From NCBI GenBank assembly GCA_013397865.1, contig VZTI01002070.1, positions 817,254 through 881,253 of the forward strand: a stretch of 64,000 nt of DNA, read 5' to 3'. The notes under the pieces are model-generated. The model did not search any database. It was not told the origin of the DNA and worked only from the letters and a program-made list of their open reading frames with translations. Both the position numbers and the translations under genes were made by a program. The stretch is from Struthidea cinerea. Taxonomy: Eukaryota > Chordata > Aves > Passeriformes > Corcoracidae. Within the stretch, counting starts at the first letter, position 1, and every line of letters begins with the position of its first letter. Shown here one piece after another: positions 33,441-48,390 of the stretch.

Positions 33441-36400
33441 CCAGCGCCACAAGGAGTTGAGGGGAAGCTGCCTTTCATCAATACAGAGGATGCAAAAGAG
33501 CAGAATCTATCCATACGCAGATGCCAAGTTATTCTAGAACCACAGTGACCAAGCACCCTATAAAGCATTCGCTTAAGAGTACAAGTACAACCCCCCTCCC
33601 CAGTGGTTTTAGCTGACCCCGATTTATACAGGAGCCAGCTGAGGAGATGCTCACAGGCCTACAGTGCTATTCAGGAGCTCATTCATCCCACACTGCTACT
33701 GACTGTATGCTGCTGAAACCCTCCCTGCCTTCTCCCTATTCTCTCCAGTTATACAGTTGTTTCCCAGGGTGTCTGTGTGTCAATTTGTTTGATTAACCAG
33801 GCAGTGAGCATGTTAGGAAAACTTGCCTGCAAAGAGAAGAGACAGAAAAGGTAAAGAGAAATACCATCATCAGAAAGTTATATGACAGCTTCTGTCACAC
33901 AGAATGAGACAGGTTGGAGTGGCTGGAAGGCCTGGTCAGAAACGGTAGCAGAGGAATGAAAAGAAATTTAAAAAATGAAAGAAAAAGGAAAAAATTTAAA
34001 AATAATTAAAATTTTGTTGCTGCTTTCCTCCTCTTCTCCCATCTCTCCCTCCCTTCCCCAAGGAAAAATGAGGGGACAATCAGCAACACTTCCAGAAGCT
34101 CACAGGTAGAAAAGCACACCTAACCTCATCACAGCATGCCTATAACCAAGTGAACTGCACACGGCAAGAACAAATGGCAAAAATTGACTATTCCAACTTG
34201 ACAAACTTTTGCTTCAGAAAACCCCGGTACATCAAACCTAATGTTGAGTAAACCTTAGCTCCACCTTCCCATCAACAGTCTTGGAAAATAAATGGGAGGT
34301 GTCAAAGTGAGACCCTGTGATTGCTAGTGCAGCACCAGTGCCTGCTGGGGCTGAGGTACCCTGGTCATCAGTATTGCACTCCACTAATTAAACCACCTAA
34401 ACTCATACTAAAGAAACCCATGCTCCATGGTTTAGAACTTTTTAGCAGTGGTAGCCATAGTCATCACTGGCACTGCTTGAATAGTACCTTATGACAGATA
34501 CTTTAAAAGCAATTGACAGCAGCCCTGGAAATAAGAGCAAACTTTCCCACATACAGCAAAACAAGGTTCGCATTGATAGGTACCAGGGGAAGGGAGAGGG
34601 GAAAATGTGGTGATATCATCACATAAAATCAAATTACTTCTATGCTGCAAAACTTTCCAATTTTTTTTTCTCTCTTTTTAGCCACCTCTCATATTTTTGG
34701 TTGAGGTGGTTTAACCTAGTAAGGATCCAATTTCTAGCCTGTCACCTTTTCCATAGTTTACTAACATCATTACTTAAAATATAAAAGTTCAAACAGATCA
34801 AAACAAAGAAAACAGAGGTCAGGAGAGCTGAACACAACTGAGAATGTGGGAGGAAAACAGTCCTATGAGAAGCTACTTCGGCACTAGACAAATAAAATCC
34901 CCTCTCCCTGGATACAAAGACATAACTCTTATTTATGTGAGTGGGAAACATGCTCATGCACTGAGGGGGGAATAACTTCCATAGATCAGCAGAATGACTG
35001 CACTGGAGATAGCTAAAACCAGACTACATGTGCAATGAATGTGAAAATAATTTCAGCCATCTGGGCTATGTAATTTTTCACAGATGCTTTTGGAGCTGGA
35101 TGGACCATGTTACCTCTCTTTTCCCTGACATTTCTTCAATGTTTGCAAATTGCTTTCTGTGACCTGTAGGACGGTACTCCATAAAAATTTGGTCTGTTCC
35201 TTTCTGCCATCATCCCAAGTGTTCAAACAGACCTCTGTGACCAGTTTTCCCTCCAGAAGGATTCTGCTAAATACCCTGCTCAGTCAGATGCAGACACCTG
35301 GCAGGTATTCAGTAATGCGTCCACACAGACTGCGGTACAACCATCTCCAGAGACGTCTTCAAAACCCTGAAATTGAAAAGAGCTTAACTCATCGTGTAAA
35401 AAGCTTTTTCCTGGGTACCTAAAAAATACACACTCATCGACTCAATGATATACAGGGATGCTACTCTCCATTGCTGTAGCTACCAAAATTAACCATCTCT
35501 CCTGCCATAGAAGAGGACCACCATGAAAACAAAACAAGAAGCTGTCAGTACTTTGCATTCAGCTGTCTCAGAGCATTTTGTAAGTCTGAGGCATTAAAAT
35601 TAGAGAAAATATGCCAGACTTCATGAGCTACTGGTGTTTTAGGGTTAGCTGGATTTTAACTAACTGAATTTAGCTGGGGTTTTTTTAGCTGATTTTTTCT
35701 TTCTTTCCTGTTGTAAACTCTTGTGCAGAATATCAGGTTGTTGTCATACAATGCACTAACTCTGGTTCTAGGGCACACAGTACTAAATAAAATAAAACCT
35801 AGCTATTTGGCATAAACCACCAAATCTGTCCAAACTTACATTCGGGTATAATTTGTTTTGAAGTACTTCTGAAGGATAACTTTTTTTGTTCTGGCAGGCA
35901 TTACTCCTGACTACGAATGGTCTGTCCTCTGAATCCAGCATAAACAGAAGTCTGAAATACATGCTGGTTTGCAGGTTATTTTGCAGGCTGAGTAACCATG
36001 CACCCAAGTCTGATACAGGACACATCTATGTTGCCAGCTGATCTGGATCTGGTGTTGTACAGACCTGGTCTTAACGCCATGATGGATGTTTGTGGGACCT
36101 CAGTGCTTGCACCACTCATTCCAAAGGTCACTTTGATTTACCTATGGAAGCTGCTTTTTTAGAGGCACGAAGCTACTTTTAGATGGTATCCAACAACATA
36201 ATGTTGAACAACGAGCATGGTCCATAGCACTGAGAACAACCCCCACAAAAGAAACAGATCAGAGCTAGTCTCATATTTGTATGCGCTGGCCTCCCAATTT
36301 TGTACAAGTTCTTCATGCACACTGAAAGCAGCTGGCAATCTAGACCTGTGCTTTTGGACTTCACGCAGCTTGGGACTGTGATTCTTGGAGCATTTCTCTG

Positions 36401-39400
36401 ATGGCAACGATAGTTTAAACAGCCCTGGCTCTCCTCCTTTGGACATTGGTGCCCACCCCACTTCCCTCCCTGTGCTCTGCCAAAGCCAACTATTTACGCA
36501 GCTGTGTGGTAAAATGCTTCAATGAGCTGATCTGGGTAGGGAGAAAAGGAACCTGAAAACAATTTTTTTCCATCCAAATCACTTCTGTGATCAGGTACAT
36601 CAGGAAGCCACATGAACACTTTTGTTGGCATAGCCTGGGGTGGGCAAGAGGAAAGAAAGAAGGCTGCTCTATGGGAGGTGTTACTCAAACAGTGCTGCTC
36701 CTTGATGTGGAGCCACAGGCAAAGCCCTGTCCTATGTCCCTGAGAAGTAGCATTTGTGGGGACAGTTCAGGTATTCACTAGTAATAGCTGGGCCCCCCTT
36801 TTTAAACTTTCTCTCCTTCTCATGGGGCTGTGTGGGGAAACAGGCTCATGCGGTTCTGCTAGAATGAAGTTAAAGCCTTGTAAAGCTAAATAAAGCTGGG
36901 CATTATTTTTTATAAGCTTGGTAATAGTGCCCTGTGGAAACAGGCCATGATTATGACCATGGCAGTCTCTAACTGCATTTTTAAGAGGCGTCCCAGGTCT
37001 GCCACACAGATATTTCTGAAGGTCTTTGAAGCGAGAATGATCACTGTTGTTAAAACTAAGCAGTTTAATATCTTCTGGACTCCAGCCATCAATGAGACAA
37101 AACTAGGTAAGCGTTTTATAGAAATCTGCAGGTAGCTGAAGAAGTTAAGTCTTACTCTGTGACCTGTCACAGTTTCTACTGACCTTAGTACACAAAACCA
37201 ACTACATCTAACAGGCAAGCCTGATTCATGGTATTCCCTCCCCTTATTTCAGAAAACTGTCATGTGTCTTCTTGCATATGGAAAAACTAGAGGCTGCCTA
37301 AGAAAGAAAAAATCTCTCTCTGAACTCCAAAGCTTCAACTGCCAAATCACCGCTTTTTGAAATAACTAAAGCTTATCAGGAATAAGTCTGTGACTCCTGA
37401 GGTTAGCCAAGCTCTGAGAAGCGTCATTTCAAGCCTCTTCTGCCACAGGAATACTGCTGGTTAAAACTTCCCAGTATCTCCCTGAAGAAGAACTGTTAAA
37501 GGGACAGGTTTCTTTTCTTGTACAGTGTCAGAGGCCACATGACCAAGAACAGCTGAAACCCAAGCAGCAAAAAGAAAAGGTGGAAGTCTGAATTTCCATT
37601 CAGGGATATGGAAACACACTTTATTTAAAGGAAGCAAAAGGTGTTGGACAGTCCAAACACTTTACAGCTAAGTGAATCAGCTGCTCTCACTCTTTGCAAT
37701 GTGCATCAATTTTGCAGGTAGGACCTGAAAGACTATGGGAAGAGGAGGGCAGCAGGCGTACAAACCCGAATGGGACAAAGATCAGGAATCCTCTAAGAGG
37801 TGCACTACAGTTGTTTTAAACCTGTGAAGCAGCAAGACCACATAAAACCAATAACTAAAAACCTGTTTTCCTTCTACCTCAGTTCACAAACAGAAAACAA
37901 ATAACAAGCACTACAAGTGCGACGGACCACTTTTAACTTAATTTTTTTAAAAAAATCCTGAAATAATCACAAATATTCAAATACAACACACAGAGAATAC
38001 ACTGCTCTTCATACTCGTTGTCTTCTTATTTGAAAATAAAATACTTCTCTTTAAATAAACTATCACTCCTTCAACAACCTGTGGTTTGTAAAAAGCAAGC
38101 AGTGACTCTTGGAAGTACGCAGGTCCTGGGCAGAAGAGGCTTCCCCTGAGATACTTTATTTAATGTGGGACTGCAGAGCGGCGTTTCACAGCCCTTGCAG
38201 CAGCACAACCCCCTGGCTTGCAGATGGTGAGTGAAGGGAGCATCACTTTTGGCTGCGCAGGGCCCCCTGGAGCACGGGTTCAGAACTGGGACAGCCGAAC
38301 AGTGCTGCCGCAGGGATTCCGGCTCCCTACTGCCGGCCCGTAATTCCTGCACTGGTTCACATCAACGTAGTTTCTTGAAGTATTCAGCTGGATTTTAGAA
38401 ACTGCCTTGCTCACCCACACCACTCACTGCATTGAGCCTGCATCTTAAGATGTTTTTTTTGGTCTTGTTTTGGTCCTAGCAAACAGATACAACATTAACT
38501 ATTTCCTCTTCTCAACTAAATCTTACTGGCTTAGTATTTAAAAGTTTGGATTTTTTCATTTTTCAAACACCACCATCTTCCGATTTTCGAAGCTATTTTA
38601 ACAGAGCAGGAGGATGCTGCATATCACTTTTAACATGCAGCTGATGTTATCTGCAGGTGCCCGGTCCCCTAGCGACTTCATCTGTTCCCATCTCACTTGG
38701 GAAAAGAGGTTTTGCATTGATGTGGTGAACTGGCTACTACTGCTTTATGTGCTACTCTCTGAAGCTAGCAAGGAACAGGTGGTCTGCAATGCATTTACCC
38801 TAAAATGTGGACATCCCGCTCTCAAATACTGTAGCTTAAATTACTGTATAAATGGCATATCTCAGGGGTCTTTTTCTGTTTGGAGTTTTGAACCTCCAGA
38901 GTATGCTTTCAAATTTTTTTTGCAAGAGCAATGGCTGAATTTTACCACTGCTGCAACTTCTCATTTATTTTAATGAAAGTCGTCTTTCCCATATAATCAC
39001 TGTATTCAGCAACTAGGGGTTAGTAAAAATACCAAATATCATGAGAAATGTAATAAACCAAAAAGAGACAACCATATTCACCACTTGTACACTCCCACTA
39101 TTGCTTTTGCCAGTGGATCTGGGCCAACAGTTTAGATAATGGAAAACATTTGCAAAGAGGTCTTCATGCGTGAAGAACACTTAACTTTTCATATAATGGA
39201 ATTCAGCAATATTTTCCTGACAGTGTGGGGCAGTGCTTCTCCAGTGAGGTTTGCTCTGAGTGCTTGCAAAACCTTACGTGACTGACAGAAGAACTGCTGG
39301 CTTAGGCAACTACTGCAGTAGCCAAGTTAGTCCACTGTATTTCTGTACAACAGATAGGATCAACTGTTCCAAAGTGGACTTTTTTTTCCCCTTAGGGATG

Positions 39401-42400
39401 TAATTTCCAGCTCTCAAAGAATAAGCAGAAGTATCAGCCATTTCAAAAAGAAACCATGGGGTTTTTTTCCCGTATTCCTTGCAGAATACCTTTATAGAAT
39501 TATCTTACCAGATGAACTTTGACATGCAAAGAACAGTAAATAATGATGCATACTAGGCAAAAGGGAAGAGCTCTATTTTTTTTTTAAGCAAGACTCAGAG
39601 ACACACCAGTCAAAATGTAAATTACTCTATGGAATAATTACTGGCTTAAGAGTAGGCAAATACCTTTCCTGTACTTACATATCTTATATTTGAATCAAAG
39701 TGCAGCCTGAGCTGTAAACTTCCTGTGTTTGGAGGCCTAATAAGAAAGCAGAGCAGATGAACTGTAGGGACCAGGAAATGCTTTGATCCACACTTCCAAG
39801 AGAAACCTAAAGCAAACGTGCACTGCAGGGACCGCTAATGCATGTAAAGATTTTGTTGTTTCTCATTTGCTAACGATGTTAACTTTTATCAGGTGTCTAA
39901 TTTGATTAAGGTGAGTGACAAAGGGGTGAGAATTCAGATCAGATTAGGAGAAAGAAGAGGTTACAGACTACTTAGGTAAATTGCACTTTTTCAAACAGTC
40001 TAGTTCAGGTTGAAATTTACCCTAAGGAAGCCAGAGAATTACCTGAAGCAGTCTTGATGTTATTAACACTGCAGTGGATCCTCCTGAGAGGAGGCTGACA
40101 TTGAACAGACTGTGAAAAGGCAAACACGGTGCCTCATTTTGGTGCCTTTGCTTTAGACAGAGCTTCATTATCTGTCTTTCTGTCATAAAATCTAAAATGT
40201 CACCAGTAATTCCTTTGAAAGCTCTCAAATTTAAATTCTCTTTGGGTTTGACAGCCTGAAAAAGATTGTATCTCTTGCAGACCAGAGAAATTTTGGGTTT
40301 CTTGAAGCAGTAATTGCAGTGATGCTCACAATAATGGTAATAGAGACAATAAATGTTAACATCTTAGCTTCTACATGCATGCCCAAATGTACATATATAT
40401 TGAATTTTTAAAACTTGTTGTATTGTCAAGCAAAAAGAGATCTAAACTACAAGACTCTTGAAACACTGCAGAATGCAACAGAGTGTATAATTCTCACTGA
40501 GTTCTTGACAATTAGTCCTTTATGCCATGTGGTCTGTAACTGAATAAATGAAGAAAGCCTTTCTGATAGCTGCCTCTAAGGTACTAACCTGCTTTCAAAT
40601 CATTTGGCATTGCTGCTAACTAATAAAAACATGTAGTGAATTAATCAATACACATCACCCCTTTCCCTTTAGAATGCTCAGATGACAGGAATCCTCCAAA
40701 AATTATAAATAAAATAAATTCCTATTCCTGAAGTTAATGCATGAAAAAATAAGAACACAGACTGTATCTTGGAATAAAATAAATGTTTTCTACTGAAAAT
40801 GAGGATTTTATTTTTTTCTTCTGAAAAAGGCTTTGATAATGGCAGTACTATACTAGATATGGATATGCATTGATACTCAGGATATAGAGATTTTTGGTGA
40901 TGTTGTCAACAAAAAGTCACGATCTGGTTTATAATTCTTCTTCTTCTCTGCTACATTTGCCAGTCAAAACTAGAAAGCTACTGTTTATTGAGTATCAGCT
41001 TTTTGAAAAATTGAAAGAATGCATGTTGTTAGTAATGGCAATGTGGAAAGATCGCTGTCTCTGGGGATGCTTAAGTGTAGAATTAAACATCATTCTGCAG
41101 CCACTCTAATGGTGGTTCAACACACATGAAAAAAAACTTCCTTCGGCAGCCAACCAACCAAATAAGAAATAAAAGGCCCATAATGCTGGACAAAACCTGT
41201 GGTCTTGTAGCTGGATGTCCTGAAATGGTTCCAAGTGTAGTGCAGACATACCCACACATGGTTTATGTTACTTTGTTTTGCTGAATAATAAACCAATGTC
41301 TTGTTCTGACAAGATGCTGGAAAGTGCTGCGGTGCCAGTCCAACAGGACGATTATTCACGTATTTAAGAATGAAAATGTGGGTCATCTCAATTCAACTAT
41401 TTATCTTACTACAATTAAGCACATTCTTAAACGCCATATCCTGCAAGATTGGGCTCTAGTTATGTTAGCTGAGGAAATAAGAGTCACTCGCCTGTATGGT
41501 GGATTTATCATGGCAAATTTATCAGAGGTTGCAACAGGCAACTCAGCACTGCACCCTGGGCAGGGCTGGTGCAGCCAAATTGCTACCACTAAATTTATGT
41601 AAAGTTGATGTATTTTTCCACACAAAAGCTTCATTATCTAATCAAACAAATGACAAATGTAGATTTCTCAGGGAGAAGGTAAGGATCTTCCCCGATCTAA
41701 GAGATACCCAGTAACACTAGTTGGTGTGATGGCACAACAGCCACATCCCTGCATTGTTCTGTGTTTCTCCCCTAATCTATGTGGCACCTTCCTTTGGTCT
41801 GTTACGGAAAACATATTTTATGTTAACAACTTGTACCTAAAAAATTTAGTAAAACAATACTGCCACTTTTGGCTTTTTTTCTGCTGATTATTTCTCCTGC
41901 TCTCTGATTATAGAACAGAGGTGACTAATGCCTGATAATAATCTCCAAAGCATGCAAGGTCAGGAGTTGTAAACTTGTGAAATTCTGGGGATTTTCCAAA
42001 CATTTTTAACTCAGATTCGGTGAATACCAGGTGATCTTACAAACACACACAAACAAGAAGACGGCACAGAAAAAAAATAAAGTAAATGCAAAGAGGTTAT
42101 TTTTTTTTCTCACAAATGTTGTCATGTTTCTTCTGTAACAGCACACACATAAGCCTAAATTAATTATAACAGTGCAGTACATTTTCTTAAAAAACCCGGC
42201 TTGTGCACTGGTAAAACATTCAAGTAAGAGTTTTCTTCCTTTTACATAAGTAATGCAGAAAGACGTATCTGAGCACTAACAGCCCATCCCAATCTCACCC
42301 CCAGGACAGCACTATCTTCTCTGGCCCTTGTGCTCCTCTGCCACCACAAGACTGGCAGCAGCACTTCCAGTGAGTCAAAAACAAGGAATGTGTCTTTAAC

Positions 42401-45400
42401 TTTGATCAAAAATGAATTCAAGGACAAGATCTGGATTTTCAGAGATGGAAGAGCTATCTATCAATCTACTTCCTTAACTGACCCTTGACCACACATTGCT
42501 CAAATAGTTTGAGACAGTGGCAATCTATTAATTCTGTCAATCAACATTTTTGATACTTCAGTGTTACGTGAAACTAAATAAGCCACCAAAAAAACCCCAG
42601 ATAAAAAATCTGGCTGATTCTAAGGCAAAGACAGTCCCATGGTACTCTGCAGTAATTTCTGGCATACACAAAAATCTGATGTCATTTAAGGTATGCTGGC
42701 AGGTTCTCAAAACAAAACAAAATTTTGGACACTCCAAAGAACACATCACCTCCTGGCCAATGCATCATTACTTCAGTTATGAGAATCTTGTGTAACATAA
42801 ATTTTCTTAACACCATCACAATATTTATGATCAACAGGCTTTGAAAAAAGAAAGTGGTAGCTGAGTAGTCAGATTTTTCTCACACTTTTCCAACAGCTCT
42901 AAAAGAAAGGAAGAAAATCTCCCAGTGACTATTGTTCCAGCTTTCCAAAATCTTTTTAGCTTTCATTATTTCTCTTATAATGAATCAACAAAAATACTTT
43001 TTTCCACTTTTGTCAGCTATTTGGCTCCCAATCCTTCACATGGTTTTAGTCACTGGATGTAACTCATACCTCCTGCAGGGAGTCAATCTTTGATTCACAG
43101 CCTCATTTCCTTAAAAATTAGGCTTATTGCCTCCCACGGTCTTGTCCTGTCCCAAGCAGGCCATCCAAAAGCAATCAACAAAGTGGTTGTCCCATCTGTG
43201 CTAACCACTTTTTGAACTCAACATATATCTAGATGATTCAATTCTAATTTCTGTCACTGTTGTCCCAGATGCCAAGAAGAGACTTCATTTCACATGAAAA
43301 TGCCAAAACAATGGACTAAAATAGCAAAGCGGTGTAACTTAACTCTTTGACTTTTTTTAAGGGAGGTGAAACAGTCAAGGGCAGGTTCAAAGTGAATGAC
43401 TTGCTACAGCAGAATTCTCTGTGCTTTGCTCTGTCACCTCTGGCACAAGCTGGTCCTTAAATACATCCTAATTGGATAATGATTATAGTATGCCTTATAT
43501 ATTTTTCAAATTTTGAGATACTGACATATTGCATTTTAATTTGCTAAAAAGAGGCTTCCTTTCATAAAAAAGATTAGGTCAATCACACAATGTTTAAAAT
43601 GAGAAAGGGCTATGGAAAACCTATTTTCTACAAGATTTTAAAATACATTTTGATGGTTATCAAGAAGTTGTTCTAACTACTGTGCTCTCCTTGTTCCTTA
43701 AGAGACATAAGAATGCTCATCATGTAAGTAATTTTTTGTTTTGTACCCAAATAAGCTCAATCCTTAAAACTGTAGAATTCATAGAACTGTATTATATGAA
43801 TTAACAATATGTTGGCCCTACAGAGTTGTAGTCTCTTGCACAGTAAGAGCAAATCTAAAGTGCATTTTAGACCCTGATATGATATTATCAAGGCAGCAGC
43901 ATGATTAGAGCTGTCAGGGCATATTTTCAGCTGGAGGAGGAAGCAGTGATGACCATTTAACTGGCTGAACATCTACTGCTTACATGGGTGTGGCTGAAGC
44001 AGACAGTCCCTGATGCTCTGCAGCATGTATTACCTTGTTACCTGTGTAGTCCACTCTTTAAGCACATTATTCCTATCTTATTCTCTAACTAACAGCATGA
44101 GGTATTTTCAAAGAACAAAACATTTATTTCGTATATCTCTGTAACTCAAAGGAAGAAGTTAATTGCTTGTAATTCCATCGTATTTTATTTGAAAATGTAC
44201 TTCCCAGCTGACTCATTTCAGTGATACTGATGTAATGCTCTTTAATGTAGGTCTGTTTTCAATTCAGGACAGATACAGACTATTTTTTTTTCAGCCATAG
44301 GGATAATCAAATTACTCTTAGCATGGTGCATAAAACAGAGGAATTGATTCCCATACAAGGCTCACTTAAGATTCTGTCAAACTGTCAGTAAGCATGTGGA
44401 AAAATTAAGGCTTATATAACTAACCCAATCTTAAAGAAAAAAGATGGGGTTTGCAATGCAAACCTCTTAAAAAATAAACAAATGTTAAGCACTGCCATGA
44501 GGTGCCAGATGCACTGTACATTTTAAACACATTCTAACCAGATCCTCTGATTCTGGTGTAGTGTAGTTGAAAGGCAAGACATTCCAGAAGCAACCTTGGT
44601 CTTGCAACCCAAGTCCTATTTTCAAAATGGATTTAAACACTTTCAGTTTTGAAAATCAGGAATGGAGCTTCAAAGACTCTGGAATACTGTTCAGCAGAAA
44701 AAGCATTCTTAGGTTTCTCTCTAGCTTGAATGAAAGCTGAAAGTCCCAAAGGGGACTCCAAAATTCCCATTTATAAAAGATGATATATTTAAAAATGCCC
44801 TTGCAGTAATAGATGTAGAAATACTGTCATATTTCCACAGGAACACCCTTGTGTGCTTTCTGCCTTCCTCCTCTATAGGATGAGTCAGCCTCATGGTACA
44901 GTATGTGCAAGAAAAAAAGGTTTTGTGAAAAATGATCAGAATTTCTGAAATGCTGCATGATATTTTCTGATTTTTTAAAAGTAAAATAGACAAATAATTA
45001 AGAACTTGTATACACTGAAAAAAGTCACATGAAAAACAATATAAAATTGAAGGTGGGTCCATTTCTCTTCCTCTAATATGTAAAAACCCCTTCATTTTAA
45101 AACCAGTCATTTAACTTTCCATACTTAAAAATTAAACAACGAATATATTAATTATAGCAAGGTTACATGATCAGTTGAAAAAAATTACCTATTTTCTTTA
45201 GAATTACGAGCAATGTGCCATCTAGTTCTTCTTCTAAAAGAAAAAACAAAACCCAAACCAACTCCAAACCCCCCAAATTCCCCAAGTTAAAAAGGAATTA
45301 TGATGTCTTTACTTAAGACTGGGATTTTTGAACGCCATTCCCCTGGAGCACAGGCTCTGGTCCCACAGCCTGAGTCACGTCTCCTGGGTGGAGCCCTGCT

Positions 45401-47600
45401 CTGGCCAGCACAGCCTTGCTTGCTCCCCATGGCAGGCAGGAGCAGGCTCCACACATGCTCTCCGTATGGCTTCGACACATGCTCGCCTTTCAGAGGCTCG
45501 GGAGGTACGCAGAGCTTCCAGAGAGGTTCCTCTTGTAGGAGCACATCCCTGTTACACATGATACTGACACCGAGCCCTTCCCCCCACACAAAAATACATC
45601 AGAGCCACATCTCTTTTTGAGAGAGAGATGGGAGGAACAGTGAGACCCCTCACATATAAAACATCTATAAAGCAAGGCAAGAATACATCACCCTTCCCCA
45701 AATTATTCCCTCCAAAGGGGCAGGAAAATGATCCCGAGTACCAACTGGCAGAGGGGGAAAGCAAGGGCTGGAGACGTTTCCATGTGCCCAAAACTGCAGT
45801 CAGACTGCACGTCAAGCTTTACTGTCACTTGGTCAGTCTCCTGCCTGCTAAGCCCCTGCTCTAACCACTCGTCCAGCTTTCTTGCTGAAGCAAGATGAAG
45901 TGTATTTCTTTTCCAATGTCTCCTTGTTTCTCCCATCACCTTAAGGTTCAGACCTTCACCCTTCCTTATCATATACACATTATACATCCTCTTGTATCCT
46001 ACTCACTGATGCAATGATGAAATTTGTTTGCCTCTTGAGATAATCTCCTCTGCAACAAAGCTGGCCTTAATTTGCTGTTTGTGAAGCCCTTCATTAGCAA
46101 AACCAGGATTTCTCTGGATAAAAGAAGTATAAATAAAAAAATCTTCTTATATTATTATTTGCTTGTGCAAACCTGTGCCAGCAGTTTTTCCATAGGGCTG
46201 GATCATGGCCTTGAGGAACCTCGTCCCCTAAAACTCATGGCCTACATCAAAAGAAACACGGACTTGGTGAAGTGCAAATTTTAATGGGGTCCAGCCACAA
46301 AAACCTCAGTGTTTATGCACTGAAACAAAAGAGGGCCGTGCCTGGACAAAGTCTGGAAGGGGAAGCAGTTCCGATAACCTCATTGCTACACTGCAGGTTA
46401 CTGTTATCCTATCATTCACCTACCTGAAAACACCAACTAGTTCCAGGTCTTGATGCCTCAGCATCCAATTTTTCTACTTTGAAGGGCTTTTGCCTGCACT
46501 GGAATTTGCAGCTGGGAGGACTGGACCATGAACTAAGTCCATACGGCAAACTTTGGAGTAAGGCAAAGGCAGGAACATCTGCTGCCATCATGAACAGCTT
46601 GTTGGCCGTGTTCAGCTACAGAGGAGTGCCAAGCAACTGATCTGCTTTCCCATCTCTCTGGTTTGGCTGGGAGACTCCATGTCAATTAATCTAAACCACC
46701 CAATACATGGAGCACAGCCTATTTGCTCTGGGAAGGACTGATCACAAAGGCATTATTTAGATTGATTTCTCCAGAAAGTGAAGATTTAAGGATCTGTCTT
46801 TGCATTCTGAGAACCACATTCCTCAAATCACAACTTTTTTGTCTTGATCTTTTAACTTTAGATTTACTGCCCATTTTACTGCTGTTTGATTCTTTTAAAA
46901 TGTAATTTGGAGGGTTTTTTCCTGTAAATTGTAGTCATTCTAACATTAAGACATAAATCCTACTTTCATTTGTGAAAATTGATTTTTTAAAATTTTCTGT
47001 TGATTTGTAGTTTATTTATCCTCTCCTGTTTCCTTTTTTAAGGCAAAAATAGGAACCACTTGGTTAACTCGTAACTTAAATATGCAGAACACTCATGCAT
47101 TCCTCAAACCATCTTCAAATGATTTTTACTAGAAGTGTAAAGATACAAGATTTAAAATACACATAATGTATAGCTTAGGTGACAGATTGCTACATCGCTT
47201 AGGAGGATTGTTTTCCTTAATGACCTACTGCATGGATGTCTGGTAAAAGTGGAACCATTGTGTCTCAGTTTTCCTATCCCCTCTACAGTGATCATAATGT
47301 TTATCTCCCTACCTTGCTGAAGTATTTGGAGGAATGCTTGATTAGCATACCCTTGTGCTGTGCTTTAGGTAACATACATGGAAAGGATGCCTAGCCTGTT
47401 TTACCCGCCTGTACACAACACAAATTTTCTGGATGATGAAACTTTATAAACATGTGTTAAGCAGTTCTAGACTGAATATAACTTACTGGTGAAGTGACCT
47501 TCTTTCATTGATAGCCTTAATTCCATAGACTAATGGAACTAATTTCCATCCTCTCATCTCCAATGCTTTTTAAAGAAAAGTACATGGAAATCTCAGAGTG
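33441..47600. other. 14 kb AT-rich noncoding block
   Basis: No exon, RNA gene or confident transposon was recognised. Open frames are at or below 129 codons and look like chance. A small GC-richer patch lies at about 38090-38350. Poly-T runs are common (for example 39571-39589, 42098-42109). Old diverged repeats could be present below visual detection. Confidence 0.45.
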
Positions 47601-47615
47601 GTTTTCTTTTTTTCT

Positions 47616-47656
47616 AAACAAACAAACAAACAAACAAACAAACCAACCAACCAACC
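47616..47656 (+). repeat. Compound microsatellite (AAAC)n-(AACC)n
   Basis: About six to seven AAAC units run directly into four AACC units. It lies about 110 bases left of a CR1 3' end (47770-48390). Confidence 0.92.
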
Positions 47657-47769
47657 AGAACAACCCCAACATCCCCTACAATATCACCCATCAGTATACT
47701 GAGAGACCAAAGGTGGCACTGATAGAGCCTGACCTGCTCGACCAGCAGCCTTGCAGAAAAGCACTGTGG

Positions 47770-48390
47770 GCTCCTGTTGAACAAGTGGAATGTGGGCCAG
47801 CAACGCACCCTGGCAGTGGTGGAGATTAGGTTTATATCAACTTGCATGAGCAAGGTAATACCCAGCAGGTCTAAGGAGAAGTTTTTTCTCTTTTTTCTAG
47901 AATCTGAAATCACATCCAAACCACTGTGGCCAGTTTGGCCACACATCACATGAGAAATACTCATGAAGTAGGGAGGAATGCAGCAGAGGCTGGGCCCAAG
48001 CCAGACACTGCCACATCTGCTTACCCTGGGCAAAAGAAGACAGAAGGGCAACCTAACCAGTCTTCACCTACTGAAAGTTGGAACACAGAGAAGACAGAGC
48101 CAAACTTTACTCTGAGATGAATGACAATAGGACAAGACCCAGCAGTCACAAATTGCAACAAGAGAAACTCTGATTAGACAGAAAGACAAAATTCTTCACA
48201 GCAAGAGTGGCTCAGCACTGAAAGGGGAGCCCAGAGAATTAGCAGAACTAGCACCGCTGAAGATAGTCAAAAGTGGATAAGGCTTGATCCATCCTTGAAA
48301 TTAGCTTTGCTTCAAGTATGCAGTTGGGACTAAACGGTTTCCATAAACCCCTTTCAACTTAAATTATTATGTGATTATATAATATATGAC
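47770..48390 (+). mobile_element. CR1 LINE, degraded 3' end
   Basis: The plus strand follows CR1 in order. At about 47779-47880 are words resembling 'gttgaacatgagccagcaa-gtgccctggcag' and 'cccagcaggtc-agggag', the end of ORF2. At 48090-48180 come 'gagaagacagagccaaact', 'gacaataggacaagacccagc' and 'cacaaattgcaacaagagaaact'. At 48181-48290 are 'aaaattcttcacagcaagagtggc' and 'ggagcccagagaa'. The tail, 'cagttgggactaaacggtttcca-taaacccctttcaactt', reaches 48380 with a worn terminal repeat. The middle (47890-48060) is poorly conserved. No open frame survives, and the copy is older than those at 2781 or 63313. Confidence 0.75.
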